A stretch of DNA of 64,000 nucleotides from Mitosporidium daphniae. Its lineage: Eukaryota > Microsporidia. Numbering within the stretch: the first letter of the stretch is position 1; each line of letters begins with the position of its first letter. A program made the translations under genes and the position numbers. The notes beneath the pieces are model-generated. The model made no database searches, had not been told where the DNA came from, and saw nothing but the letters and a program-made list of their open reading frames with translations. Location of the stretch: positions 1-64,000 of the forward strand of contig NW_013546511.1 in assembly GCF_000760515.2 (NCBI RefSeq), given 5' to 3'. Positions 12,466 through 23,486 of the stretch are shown piece after piece.

Positions 12466-15400
12466 ATGCTTCCATATCGGAATGAAGAGGTACCACCTCG
12501 GCATGCGCCCAGTAGATCTCCAACGGCTCCCGGAACGTCGCCAGCATTATTATCAACGCCGGAATTGGCTTCATCCGCATCAATGCCTGGCTCGCCATCG
12601 TGGATGCCTTCCGAGTCGGGCGATGAAGAGACTGGTTCCAATACTCATTCATTAATAACGTTAACAGGTTCGATTCCTGAGTCGCACGAAAATGAAATGC
12701 TCATTTCTTTAAAAAATCGACAAAGGAAAGAGAAGGTTGACCATTTCTTTTTCATGATGTAGCGATTCTTCCAGTTCGGGGCCCGTCCAAAAACCGATCG
12801 CAATCAGGAAGTTGTGCGCATCATATCCGTAGGAGGAACCCCCGCCAAGATCCCCTCAACCAAATTCGCCCCAAATATTGTGTGCAATCAAAAATATAAC
12901 CTGATGACGTTCATTCCGCTAGTCTTTTACGAACAGGTACTCGCTAGCCGATCACAAATGATAACATAGTTTCACTCGTTTTTGAATTTGTATTTTCTTG
13001 TGGTATGCATTTCGCAGTTTTTCCCACAATTTGCTGTGGGCCCCATTTTTACCTATGTTGCTCCGTTGGCATTTGTTCTAATGCTGACCACTATTAAAGA
13101 GGGGTTGGATGACTATGGGCGTCTTCGGCGCGATGCCATTGCCAATTCGCAATTATATACGAGAATCTCTCTCAAAAAAAGCCCGGAAACCTCAAAATCC
13201 TCAGGGGCGCATTCGCCGAATCCAGGCGTGCTCGAATCGATCCCGTCGTCCCAGATATGTGTCGGTGATATTCTTCAGATCGAGCGAGATCAACGTGTAC
13301 CTGCAGACATGATTCTACTCCAGACTTCGGATCGAAGCACTGGAACTACTTTCATTCGCACAGACCAACTTGATGGTGAGATCGACTGGAAACTGCGGCT
13401 AGCGGTACCATTGACACAGCAGTGTCCCTCTTTACGTGCTTTTCTTCAAGAGCGAGGCATTGAAGTACACGCAGAATTACCTTCAAAGGATCCGCATAGC
13501 TTCCAGGGTACCATCGCTGCCCGTGGCAGCAGCGCTGCAGAGCCCTTGGGCGTCGAGAATACGATGTGGATGAATACAGTGTTGGCTGCAGGAACCGCTA
13601 TCGGGGTAGTCATATATACAGGTAGAGACACCCGAGCGGTGATGAACACCTCCACCTCGTCTACCAAGTGGGGATTGATCGATATCGAACTGAATTCCAT
13701 TGCAAAGGTGCTGTTTATGATTTCCCTGGCAATGTCGTTAATGATGGTTGGATTGAAGGGCTGGACGGGGCCGTGGGTGATTTATCTTGTACGCTTTTTT
13801 ATTCTCTTCTCATCTATCATCCCGTTAAGCTTGCGGGTGAACCTAGACATGGCACGCATGTTCTATGCGCGGCAGATCGCTGCCAGAAATAAAGACGAGC
13901 GTTTAGTTGGCGAGATCATTGTTCGAAACACTTCTATTGCAGAAGAGCTAGGGCGTGTGGGCTTTCTACTATCTGACAAAACAGGAACATTGACAAAAAA
14001 TGTCATGGTAATGCGCAAGTTGCACCTTGGCACACTCTGTTTCGCGACAGAGTCTTTTCCAGAGATTTCACAACATTTGGTACACTACGCTCTGGGTGCA
14101 TCGGGAGCGCCTTCACTAAGCACCCCCATATCCCCTCAGTGCACTAGTCCTGTATTATCCACTGGTCCTATTCCGATCTTAAATTCGCAGGCCGTAGGTT
14201 CAATAGCTCATACGCATGCGTATGTGCGACGTGGACGTCGTGACATGAGTGCACGCGTTCACGACTTGGTCCAGGCATTGGCTCTTTGCCACAATGTTAC
14301 TACGGCCGGGGGCGAAGATTCCACACCGTCTGGCAGTGAAATAGCTTATCAGGCCTCTTCGCCAGATGAGATAGCTATCGTCAACTGGACACGCAGCGTA
14401 GGATTAGTACTTGTTGCCCGTAATCGAGAGGCAATGGTCCTGCGACGCGAGGCTGATGGATCATTGCTTACCTATTCCATCATTACACTTTTTCCGTTTT
14501 CTTCAGAAGCGAAACGCATGGGCATCATTGTGCGTGAAACCTCTACAGGTGAAATTTTCTTCTTCCTCAAAGGCGCTGACATGGCTATGACACCGCTGCT
14601 CGCACCCTTGCGTAACACCGATTGGTTGCAGGAGGAGTGTGATAACATGGCACGCGAAGGTCTACGCACGTTGGTGGTGGCTCGCCGGCGGCTTTCAGAA
14701 GAACAACTCGCAGCCTTTTTGGCACGCTATGCTGAGGCATCTTTAGTACTGAGCGACAGGGCAGCAGCAAAGCAACAGGTTGTCCGTCAACATTTAGAGA
14801 CAGAGCTCGAGTTGCTGGGCATCACTGGTGTTGAAGATCGGCTGCAAGATGATGTACGTGTGACGCTGGAGAGTCTACGCAACGCCGGTATTCGCATATG
14901 GATGCTTACGGGGGACAAGGTTGAAACAGCAACATCAATTGGCATCTCCTCAAAGTTGATTGCGCGTGGCCAAATGGTGGTGCCAGTGCCACGGCTACAG
15001 ACGGCAGAAGAAGCACAGGCACTCTGCGAGCTTATGGCGGCGCGATCAGAGGCAGCTTTTGTGATCGATGGGGCAGCTCTACAATTAGTACTAGGTACGC
15101 CCACACTTGCTACCCAGTTCATTACTGCTGCTGCGCGAATGGCAACGCTGATCTGTTGTCGCTGCACACCGCAGCAAAAAGCGCATGTGGCGACACTATT
15201 GAAGCAACATACACGGGCTTTGCGTGTATGTTGCATCGGAGATGGAGGCAACGATGTCAGCATGATCCAGGCGGCAGATATTGGCATTGGGTTGGTTGGC
15301 CGTGAAGGCATGCAGGCATCATTGGCCGCAGATTATTCGCTGGAGCGCTTCTGCGATCTTTCGCGTCTTCTTTGTAAGCACAATTTTTTACTTTAGTGTG

Positions 15401-16208
15401 GCATGGGCGTTGTGCATATAAGCGCACATCCAAGCTCAGCCAGTTCGTCATCCACCGTGGTTTCATCATTTCGGTGCTACAGGCGGTTTTTTCATCGCTC
15501 TTCTATTTCTCACCCATCGCGCTCTATCAAGGAGTGCTAGCAATTGGTTACTCGACGCTGTTCACGACATTTCCTGTCTTTTCGTTGGTGCTCGATACAG
15601 ATATTCGGGAAGATCTGGCTATACTCTACCCGGAGCTCTATAAGGAGTTGGCAAAAGGCCGCGCGCTATGCTTCCGCTCACTCTTCCAATGGATCATGGT
15701 TTCGCTCTACCAAGGTGGCATCATCATTTTTTTAGCGCTTTGGCTTTTCGAAACAGACTTCATCCACATCGTGGCAATCTCGTTTTCTGCATTACTTTTT
15801 AACGAGCTACTGATGGTGGCTCTGCAGCTCAACGAATGGAATCGGTTCATGATACTTTCAGAAATCTTTTCCGTGCTTTGCTATGTGGCCACCGTGCATG
15901 CGCTGAGCGGCCATTTTGGTAAGTAGAACCTCTTGATTCATGTACTTTTGTTTTGGGTCGCTTTTTTGATGCGCGCCTACACAAGCTTTAGTGCATGTCG
16001 TTTTTGTGCTGCTTGTTTTCCTTTTACGTCTTATTGTTCACGTTATCGGACTGTTTTGTGCACGCTTACACTAGATCCTCTGTTCATTTCATCGCCGACG
16101 TTTCTATGGAAGGTCTCATTCATCACCGTGGTGTCCTTCCTGCCGTTGCTGCTGATAAAGGTAGTGCAGCGCGTCGTCTCGCCACCAAACTACGCCAAGC
16201 TTTCATAG
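12466..16208 (+). CDS. NEO1: Neo1/ATP9-type P4-ATPase (phospholipid flippase)
   Basis: Five exons (12466-12735, 12763-12936, 12970-15373, 15397-15918, 16075-16208) encode 1167 aa. P4-ATPases of this class work in Golgi/endosome membranes without a Cdc50 subunit. Order of marks: Ser/Pro-rich N-terminus; [20 protein letters not shown]; a TM pair; the luminal-side actuator region with [11 protein letters not shown]; the phosphorylation loop [13 protein letters not shown]-binding KGADMAM; the hinge GDGGNDVSM; and C-terminal TM segments ending [20 protein letters not shown] and LRVNLDMAR are Neo1/ATP9-specific. The first three introns are 27, 33 and 23 nt; the last is 156 nt, far longer than usual here. 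Codon use is GC-richer than in most neighbours. Exon boundaries up to 15918 are secure, and the last junction is likely. Confidence 0.9.
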
Positions 16209-16290
16209 AATAAACGATTATATAAAAAACGCTACTGCATGTGTCGCTTGCAATTCGGATTCTCGTTGGAATGTGATCGAGAGGTCACTT

Positions 16291-16887
16291 TTACTGATAA
16301 GCGTCCAAACGTCGAATGTAATGTGCACGGACCTCCCGACTCGGTTCATTCAAGGGGACCGGAATGGCATCCCACTTTAATAGCAACTGTGTAGCCTGCT
16401 GCACGCATGTTGCACTCACACGGGTGCTGTCGCCTTCATTACCATCAATATCATGAATAGCCGAACATTGGAGTGCTAGAAACTCATTGGTCTCATTTAC
16501 CAATAAAAGAACTTCTTGTGGAAAGCATTTGATGACCGACGCAGCGGGAGGCGGGGTGTTTCCCCGAAAGCCGCAAAAGCGTTCGCTGGAAGCGACCAGC
16601 GCAAGAGAGTCCATAGAGTTTGGAGACTCTGAGCTGCAGAAGGTGGAAATTAATACAGTAGAAGAGTCATTAATAAGGGCTGCAGGTTAACAAAATTGGT
16701 GGTTACCTCCGCCCTCCTTCGTATGGAGCAACAAGGGTTCGCCCAATTGAATATACAACTGCTCGCAGACCTTCTGGATAGAAAGTGCTGTTGTTATGAT
16801 CTCTTCAAATATGGGCACGCTTGGATTAAACGCAAGGCACCTAAAGCCGTGGATACTGCATTGTTTCTCCACACAGAGCAGTGTCAT
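16291..16887 (-). CDS. uncharacterised protein, weak Rad9/clamp-like stretch
   Basis: Two exons on the minus strand (16887-16707 and 16679-16291) are joined by a 27-nt GT-AG intron (16680-16706). Together they give about 190 aa. The joined part LYIQLGEPLLLHTKEGG-ALINDSSTVLIST resembles the second half of 9-1-1 clamp proteins such as Rad9, but the match is weak and the usual N-terminal half is not found. The C-terminal 100 residues have no recognised domain. Base composition is GC-richer, like the adjacent P4-ATPase. An in-frame TGA precedes the ATG, so a further 5' exon would have to be spliced in. Treat the function as unknown. Confidence 0.4.
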
Positions 16888-16982
16888 CTGGATGCAATTG
16901 GACCGTCAAATTGGAGCTGGATACAAATTATTAATTTCTTTTTGGGATTGAAATTCGAATTTTATTTCCTCTGCATCGATTG

Positions 16983-17831
16983 ATGGCTACGCCCAAGCGC
17001 AACATGCTACGCAACTCACGAAGCGACTCTTCAGAAGAAGAAGACGGGGCAGTTGTTCTTATAAACTTTCCACCAAAGTTGCCAAACACTGGCATTGCTA
17101 ATAAGTTTGGGCCTCTTTTTGCATCATCCACATCCGCATCTGTGGCCATTACTGTTGATGGATTCGTTTCAGACGAGAATGAGGATCAAGATGGAGAAGT
17201 ACCAAAGGAACGTCGTGTCAGCTCTGGTTCTCTTAATGCTAACCTAAACACCCTAGACACCGATGCTAACCCCATGTATATGTTCAATAATGAGGATGCA
17301 GAATTTCTTTCGCTGTATGCTGACGAAGTCCCTATAAGAAATCCTAACCTTCCATGTTGCAGCGAAGACGAGGAAGACCTTCTCATTGAAGATTCTATTG
17401 ATAGATTTGCTATTGAGAATGATTCAAAACACGATACCCAGTCCTATCTTGCTGAAGAAGATCTAGATGAGGAGGTTGAAAGATGGGAATCGGCGAGGGC
17501 AATTCATGGCCAAGGCACTGGTGTATATGATGCATCTATTCTGGAAAATACACACTCATCGACTGCTTCTCAACTGTTTGATCCCACTCGCACCTATGAT
17601 GGGCACAATGCCCATCAACCCCTCAGACTGAAAGCAAATCATCGTGGTAGCCGATCCTTTGCCTCCTTTTCGACCTCCACCATTGATGTAGAGGAAAATG
17701 AACATATTTTGAGTGGAATTTGTGCGTTTTCTACCAAAACACTTTCTCGTCTCAACGACCAGCTCCATTCTCTCAACTCCAGAGTGTTGGGTATACAGAA
17801 GCGAATCCAGGAGCTGCAGAAAAGTTTCTAA
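16983..17831 (+). CDS. Ntr2/GCFC (PAXBP1)-like acidic nuclear protein
   Basis: A single exon encodes 282 aa. The N-terminal part is Ser/Glu/Asp-rich with a basic start (MATPKRNMLR). A short block DEEVERWESARAIHGQG resembles the W-E-x-x-Q-I-x-K-G signature of GCFC/PAXBP1 and of Ntr2, partners of the spliceosome-disassembly helicase Prp43. The C-terminal 45 residues form a probable coiled coil (LNDQLHSLNSRVLGIQKRIQ). The length fits an Ntr2-like protein better than full PAXBP1. The start at 16983 is the first ATG; an upstream TTG extends the frame by one codon. Confidence 0.5.
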   Translation: MATPKRNMLRNSRSDSSEEEDGAVVLINFPPKLPNTGIANKFGPLFASSTSASVAITVDGFVSDENEDQDGEVPKERRVSSGSLNANLNTLDTDANPMYMFNNEDAEFLSLYADEVPIRNPNLPCCSEDEEDLLIEDSIDRFAIENDSKHDTQSYLAEEDLDEEVERWESARAIHGQGTGVYDASILENTHSSTASQLFDPTRTYDGHNAHQPLRLKANHRGSRSFASFSTSTIDVEENEHILSGICAFSTKTLSRLNDQLHSLNSRVLGIQKRIQELQKSF

Positions 17832-18001
17832 CCATATCTTTGATGCCCTGGGGCTGTAAAATTTATCGGTCTTATGCAAGAAGATTGCGCGATGCTCTCT
17901 TCCCGATGTATAAATAGCCCCATCTGATGCCTATATTCCTAAAATCCAGTCATACAACCTTGGCATTTTATTAATTTGTTATTGTGTGTACACATGCCTT
18001 T

Positions 18002-19387
18002 TCAGATGTGCGGATGAGAATTTGTCGTGTACATATAGTCCATGGTAACCATAAGAAATGAGCTAACGAAGCATCTGATCCAAGGATGGCAGTATGCGAG
18101 CAGGGCCGTGCCTGCAGTAGCAAAAAGCGCATTGGTGGAGAGAAAATTTGAAGTCATGTAAAAGGATATAAATGCGAAAATCAATATCATCCACCGCAAG
18201 ATGATATGAGCGAGATCCTCCTCCAGCATATAGTATGCGAGCGTGCATAGAAGTTGATCAACGGCGTCCGCAAAATCGCCCATCATGTTTTGCAGTTCCG
18301 TCATATTCCTTCGAATGGGAATGTCTATCTCGAGGGCCTTACGGAGAGATTTGACACTGTTCAAGGCAGATTCGCTCTCAACAACCGGTACGCTGGATGC
18401 TGGGAATTCATATTTTATAGCCTTCAGAAATACTTGAAACGAAAAAAGAGCAAACAGCAGAAGGAAGGGAATATATAGAATAAATTTGGGATAGAAACAT
18501 ATGAATACATAGAAGGCCACGGTGGGTATGAAGAGCAGCATATTGAATTCGCTAAACATTTCCGAAAGCGATGCTTTGGCATCAAAAAGGGGGCCTGAAG
18601 GGAAATGAAAGTGATCACATACCAATTCTATAAAGCATCCGTATAAAGTTCATCGGCAAAGTAGTGATCAAGTTCAGCTTTGCTGCTTTGCGCGATTTGC
18701 AGCGAGAAACCTTGTATGCTATGGCAGTTTTGTACAGGGTCTTTTGGAAAAAGGACATTTGCAGTTCTGAGGTTCCGCCGGAAAGTGGGGGTGCAAACGG
18801 GAAAGATGATCCCAGCTGCGTGGATGAGGTGGATGGAAACACTTCTTTTGATGGAGGCAATAGGCCATCTTGGGAAATGTTTGAGCTTTGAAAGACTTGT
18901 TCAACCCAATTGAGGGTTTCATCGAGAGTTAGTGGATCCAGATTTAGCAGTGCGTCGGATCGCGATGGCTCAAGAAAAGATGCTGAATTGGATATTTCTT
19001 TTGTCGAGAGAGATATGCAATAATAGTGAAGGGTGCTAAGACAACCTAAAAAAATCAAAAGCCAACATTACTTTTACATCTGACCCCTTGGCGATATACC
19101 CCCCACATCAATGAAGCGCAATGATCGCAATAAGTTGGCTTGATAAAAGTACACGGGAGAAACACGTGGTTGCAGCTTTTGGTACATTGTGTTTCCCTTG
19201 AGCTATCCGCAGTTGGAGGGCTTTCTCCACTATCAGATGCAAGGGTTTCCAGGCTTTGCAGGGATGGTGTCGCTAGGTCTTTGAAAATGAGGGGTTGAAC
19301 CTCCTCATTGCAGATTGAGGGATCGGTTTCCTTGTCGCCACAATATATGTGGTCCATTTCTTCGCTCAACATATTGCCCAAAGACAT
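18002..19387 (-). CDS. C1 zinc-finger protein with C-terminal membrane domain (Pex24/ferlin-like)
   Basis: Three exons (19387-19072, 19045-18623, 18594-18002) encode 443 aa. Residues about 85-135 form a C1 (diacylglycerol-type) zinc finger. HVFLPCTFIKPTYCDHC, LMWGVYRQGVRCKSC and LHYYC carry the H-C2-C2-H-C ligand pattern; the first splice rebuilds its CKSC-LST-LHYYC end. The C-terminal part has two pairs of hydrophobic segments separated by a charged stretch (SLRKALEIDIPIRRNM). This resembles the peroxisomal peroxin/ferlin-type membrane domain of Pex24/28/TECPR proteins, but only loosely. If right, it is a lipid-sensing membrane-contact or peroxisomal protein (inference). Introns are 26 and 28 nt. 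Confidence 0.6.
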
Positions 19388-19937
19388 GTGGGGAATATTT
19401 TAAATTTTGCAGAACAAATATATGCATGTGGTTGAGATTGAATATGTCACTAAACCTAAAATTTTCATGTTTGGAATTTCAAAAAACTGCAGCGTGGTTA
19501 ATATGCATTTCTTTCAACTAAACTTGAGACCTGCATTTTCAAAATTGGGAGCATTTTGCCGGGGTGCGTGCTGTTTAAATAAATACGCAAAATGCCGAAT
19601 GGCTCGAAACACATGTACGTACTCCAATTAAACATTAGGTTTTTATGAAAATGCAGACCGAGTGCGGTGCAAACATGTAAACTTGGGCTTCCCAAAGCAG
19701 CATGCAATATAATTAATGCAAATTTTAATTTAATTGAACTATTGACTGGTAAACCACCAATCACGCCGACGTCTTTTTCATATATCTAAGCAACGTTTTT
19801 TGATTAAGCTCCTTTGGTATTAAGTAGATTTTCTACAAATATATAATTAGATCCTGTGTTTTCCTAATGCTATTTTGCCACGAACCGCATCTTTATTAAT
19901 GATTTTTATTTATTCATCAGACTCACATCCAACCAGC
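19388..19937. other. divergent intergenic region
   Basis: This 550-nt gap separates two divergently transcribed genes (C1 protein and TBC protein). It is A/T-rich with several AATTTAATTT-type runs (about 19722-19740). I see no tRNA, no convincing small RNA and no coding exon. Confidence 0.5.
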
Positions 19938-21352
19938 ATGGACAAAATATTTAACCTTCCTCTTACGCTTTTCCGGGATTTTGATTCAGAAAAAACTAAA
20001 TTAGATATAGAGGTTGATGAGGTCTCCCCTACAAATGAATCTTTGCTTGATTTCCGGACACAAGCATATGAGGAGGAATCACTATCCAATTCGACCTCCC
20101 AGGCTGATTCATATACGAATTCCTCGTCCTCTATAGATCCCCTGCGGAAAAACACCAGAAAATTTTACCAAGTTAAGCCCCAGGCGGAAATTACAGAGTT
20201 TTTTACGTGATTTATTTATTTATTTGTAGTAATTTTGACCCCTTTCCCGTGCATCCAAACTTCTGCATTGTCGAGGTTAAAAGGGCCAGGCGAATCAAGA
20301 AATGGAGCAGGATGCTCGCAAGATCCACCCCGCTTACAAAACAGAAAAAATTCATCAGCAGGCTTGTAAAGGGAATACCGGACACCAAAAGGCCGCCCAT
20401 CTGGTCGATTTTGCTTTCAGAGGGAGAGTTTTCTTCTTTTGATTGGATAGCCACCAATCGGCCAGATGTTCCCGTTGATTCTATAACCGATTTTGCATAT
20501 TTCAATGCGCTATATCACCTTCCCTCTGAATATGAGAAGCAGATTGATCTTGACATCAGTAGGACGATGAGAAACAGTTGCCTCTTCAGCGAAAGATACG
20601 GAATTGGGCAATCCGCCTTATTTAAAATATTGGTAGCTCTTGCAAATGCTATTCCAACAGTCGGCTATTGCCAGGGAATGTCTTCGGTGTGTGGATTTCT
20701 GCTGTCATATCTTCAAGATGACCACACCACTTTCAAGGCCATTTTATATATGTTTGGACGCGATTCGTTGACAAATTTGTATTCTTCAGGATTTCCGAAG
20801 CTATTTGAAACTTTTAGCATGCACGACCGGCTGCTGCAAACGCTATGTCCAAAGCTTTGGAGATATTTTGTAAGAGTTATAAATTTTGTTATTTATAGAG
20901 CGATTTACACATTACGTCAAGCACGTACGCCACAAAATGGTATTTGATGCTTTTCCTGTGCTTTTCAAAGGCTTTGAGTGTGAGGATATGGGATTTGTAT
21001 TTATTTTATGGCTTTGAGATATTTATCCACTCGAGCGTCTCTGTGTTGCAAGTATTTTCACGTAGGCTTGATATCGCTAATGAATTTAGGCAAGCTATCA
21101 AGGCTTTCGTTTGACGAGGCCATGTATGAGCTCTCCTCTTGCTTTGAAAAGGACCTTGGCGAGGGCAGTATTAAGCGATTTGAGCTGATCGATGCCATTT
21201 GTAGACGGTCGCTTTCGTCGTTTAAAAGATTTAGAATATCTACCTCAGCATCACTTCCCATCCCGTCATCAATAGATGAGTTTGTCAGTCTAAATCTGGA
21301 AGGATCTGGAGAAAACTCTTTCAGCGGAAGCGCTGAAAACGAGATCACTTAA
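19938..21352 (+). CDS. TBC-domain Rab GTPase-activating protein
   Basis: Four exons (19938-20206, 20230-20869, 20899-21061, 21090-21352) give 444 aa. The N-terminal 90 residues are acidic/Ser-rich. The TBC domain starts at KGIPDTKRPPIWSILL and carries the two catalytic fingers. The arginine-finger motif (I-x-x-D in other TBCs) reads QIDLDISRTMRN, with Arg kept. The glutamine finger reads VGYCQGMSSVCGFLL. The second splice brings in SDLHITSSTYATKWYLMLF and RIWDLYLFYG, a normal TBC C-half. TBC proteins switch off Rab GTPases; the target Rab is unknown. Introns are 23, 29 and 28 nt. The start at 19938 is the ATG nearest the conserved part; earlier ATGs are in frame. Confidence 0.85.
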
Positions 21353-21573
21353 CTTAATAAATATATTAACTTATCATCGGGCTCTCGATATGATAAAGTG
21401 CCTGGGTTAAGGTTAGTTGGCAATTTAAATTTATCGACAAACGTCTTTTTGTGCGCCTTAAATTGAATGCGGCATTAGCAGAGTACGCGAGGTCGGTCAC
21501 ATCCAGCCGGTCCGACACAAAATAAAGGAAATTCAAATTTATTGGGATACTGTCAATGAGCCAACTAGCCCTT

Positions 21574-22657
21574 TTACAGGCCAAAATACTTTTTTATTGC
21601 GTTCCAGTAATACTCGTTCCAGTTATTTTTTATGGCTTCAATGTCGGAGCCAGGAATGTTTTTTTGGGACATTTGGAGCATAGTTCCTCGACGTCCATTT
21701 ACATCTTCGGAAAGGCGAATTTGCACTTTGGAAAAGTGATCCTTTGGCCATGTGGTGAATCTCCAGTCCATCTCAATAAAAAGCTGCTCAACATCCAAGC
21801 TAGTGCATCTAAATGTAACGCTGGAGTCAAATAAATGGTATGTTTGCCCAAGTGCAATGGAAGAATCTGACGTAATAGGTGGCGAAGATGTCCAGATCGA
21901 GATTCTTGATGGGAGTGTAAGGATATCGAAGAGCGTTTTAGGGTCTGTCATAAAATATTCCTTTTGAGAGATGCTTCCAGTTACAAACGGCGCTTCAGAC
22001 TGTGGGAGGGACTGTTCGTTTGATGACCAGGATTTGAAGGTTAGCTCGACATCTTTGTTGGCCGCGTCACATTGCCGTTGCTGTACCGCTTGATCGCCCA
22101 CAAGCACAGAAGGTCCTTGAGATTTTTCCAAGTCCTCTCTGAATCTCTTTAGAATATTGAAAAAGGGGACTCTCATAATGGAGGAAACCTTGGATCGAAA
22201 AATAGCATTTTCGTTCGTATCTTCATTTAAGGTCAGCTTAAAGAAAATATCTTCAGGCGATTTGATTTCGTTGCTAAATTCGTCGATGCGGAATGAGCCG
22301 GAACATTTTTTAGACTTGTCATTGGTTTCGGCTACAAATAAAGAGGACATCAGTACCTTTCCAAAAGCCGCTTATTTTAAGCTCAAAGAAATAAAATAGT
22401 TTCCCCTTGCGTTGATTCACATTGACATCCCCATCAATGGTGTCCAGTTTCTTGATCTTGACCATGGCTTCTGAATCTGAAGAGATAAAGTTCTGAAATA
22501 CTCTCCGAAGATAATCCTCTGCCCAGGGGAAGCAATTTTTCTCTACCCAATGCCAATTGTTAACATTTTTCCAGTTGGCTTGCGGGGCAGGGGAAGCCTC
22601 GAGCGAAGGGGAAATATCCGATGCGCAAGAATCTGACGATGCAGCAGAGATGGTCAT
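21574..22657 (-). CDS. AHA1: Aha1, activator of Hsp90 ATPase
   Basis: Two exons (22657-22357, 22331-21574) with a 25-nt intron encode 352 aa, the usual Aha1 size. The N-terminal domain starts NWHWVEKNCFPWAEDYL and includes VNQRKGKLFYFFEL and SGFWK. The C-terminal START-like domain includes ALGQTYHLFDSSVTF and FIEMDWRFTTWP, and ends in NNWNEYYWNAIKKYF. Aha1 binds Hsp90 and speeds its ATP hydrolysis in the cytosol. It is divergent from AMMECR1, with 63 nt between the start codons, a shared short promoter containing a CCCCC run. Confidence 0.93.
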
Positions 22658-22720
22658 TGTTGAAATAATAAAAATACCCCCATTTTATGTAGCAAATTTT
22701 CTAGAAAATTCTCGATTTTC

Positions 22721-23390
22721 ATGGCCAGTGATGATCCTTTTCAGCTGCTACCCTTTGTTGCCTTTGAGGCGATCTTGGTTCATTTGAAGGTCACCCAAGA
22801 ATCTTTGATTGATACCAAGGCATTGACCACACATGAATAGTACCTATCCCCTATGGACTTATCCAATTTAGCCCTATATTTGTATCTTGGTATTCAGGCA
22901 ATGGAGCTTTGAGGGGATGTATCGGGACATTCAAATCTTGCTCACTATCAAAAGCAATCAGGATTTTTTCCATCAAAAGCGCCTTTGAGGATTGCCGATT
23001 TTCTGGAATCTCCATAGCCGAGGTGGAAACCCTAAGTTGCCAGGTTTCGGTGTTGGTCGACTTTGAGCCTGCACTGCATGCTTTCGATTGGGAGGTACAG
23101 TACGCTCACTGAAATTGAAAGGATGGCGTTCACGGACTGCAAATATCCTTCTCCTTTGAAAAACAAAGCTACACTTCTACTTTCCTGCCCAACGTGTCGA
23201 CTCTTCAGGGTTCTAAATTTCTTTTATTTTAGGATGGAGTCCCATGGAAACTATCCATCAATTGATTAGAAAGACCTGATTTCGAGGGCAAATAAATAAC
23301 TCACTAATTAGGAAGCTGATGGTAACAAGATACAAATCCAAGAAATATGAGGCGACTTACTGGGACTATTTGAAGCACCTCTCTGCATAA
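22721..23390 (+). CDS. AMMECR1: AMMECR1-domain protein with an in-frame TGA near its end
   Basis: Five short exons (22721-22839, 22872-23094, 23122-23209, 23233-23287, 23312-23390) rebuild an almost complete AMMECR1 domain. EYPIFVSWYSGNGALRGCIG is followed by SLSKAIRIFSIKSAFEDCRF, LSCQVSVLVDFEPA, DWEDGVHGLQISF, STFLPNVSTLQGW, then METIHQLIRKT and MVTRYKSKKYEATYWDYL. The third and fourth joins restore canonical blocks. One TGA codon (23277-23279) sits in frame where relatives have a Gly of R-K-x-G-(F/Y)-R-G. The last intron (23288-23311, 24 nt) would have to be GC-AG. If the TGA acts as a stop, the protein ends 26 codons early. The molecular role of AMMECR1 is poorly known. Confidence 0.8.
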
Positions 23391-23486
23391 GCCAATCTGC
23401 TACCAAGGTGCTCTTTTTTCAAACCCATCCGATCCCATCCCACAGCATACTATGTCGGAGCAGATCATCTCATTATACTTTACTTT

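Noticed and set aside
14787-15311. 174-codon antisense ORF in the P4-ATPase
   Set aside because: Ser/Ala/Arg-rich shadow frame caused by the GC-richer codons of Neo1.
22790-22902. F-box reading of the AMMECR1 5' exons
   Set aside because: An alternative splice gave an F-box-like string, but the EYPIFVSWYSGNGALRGCIG reading is a far better, continuous AMMECR1 match.
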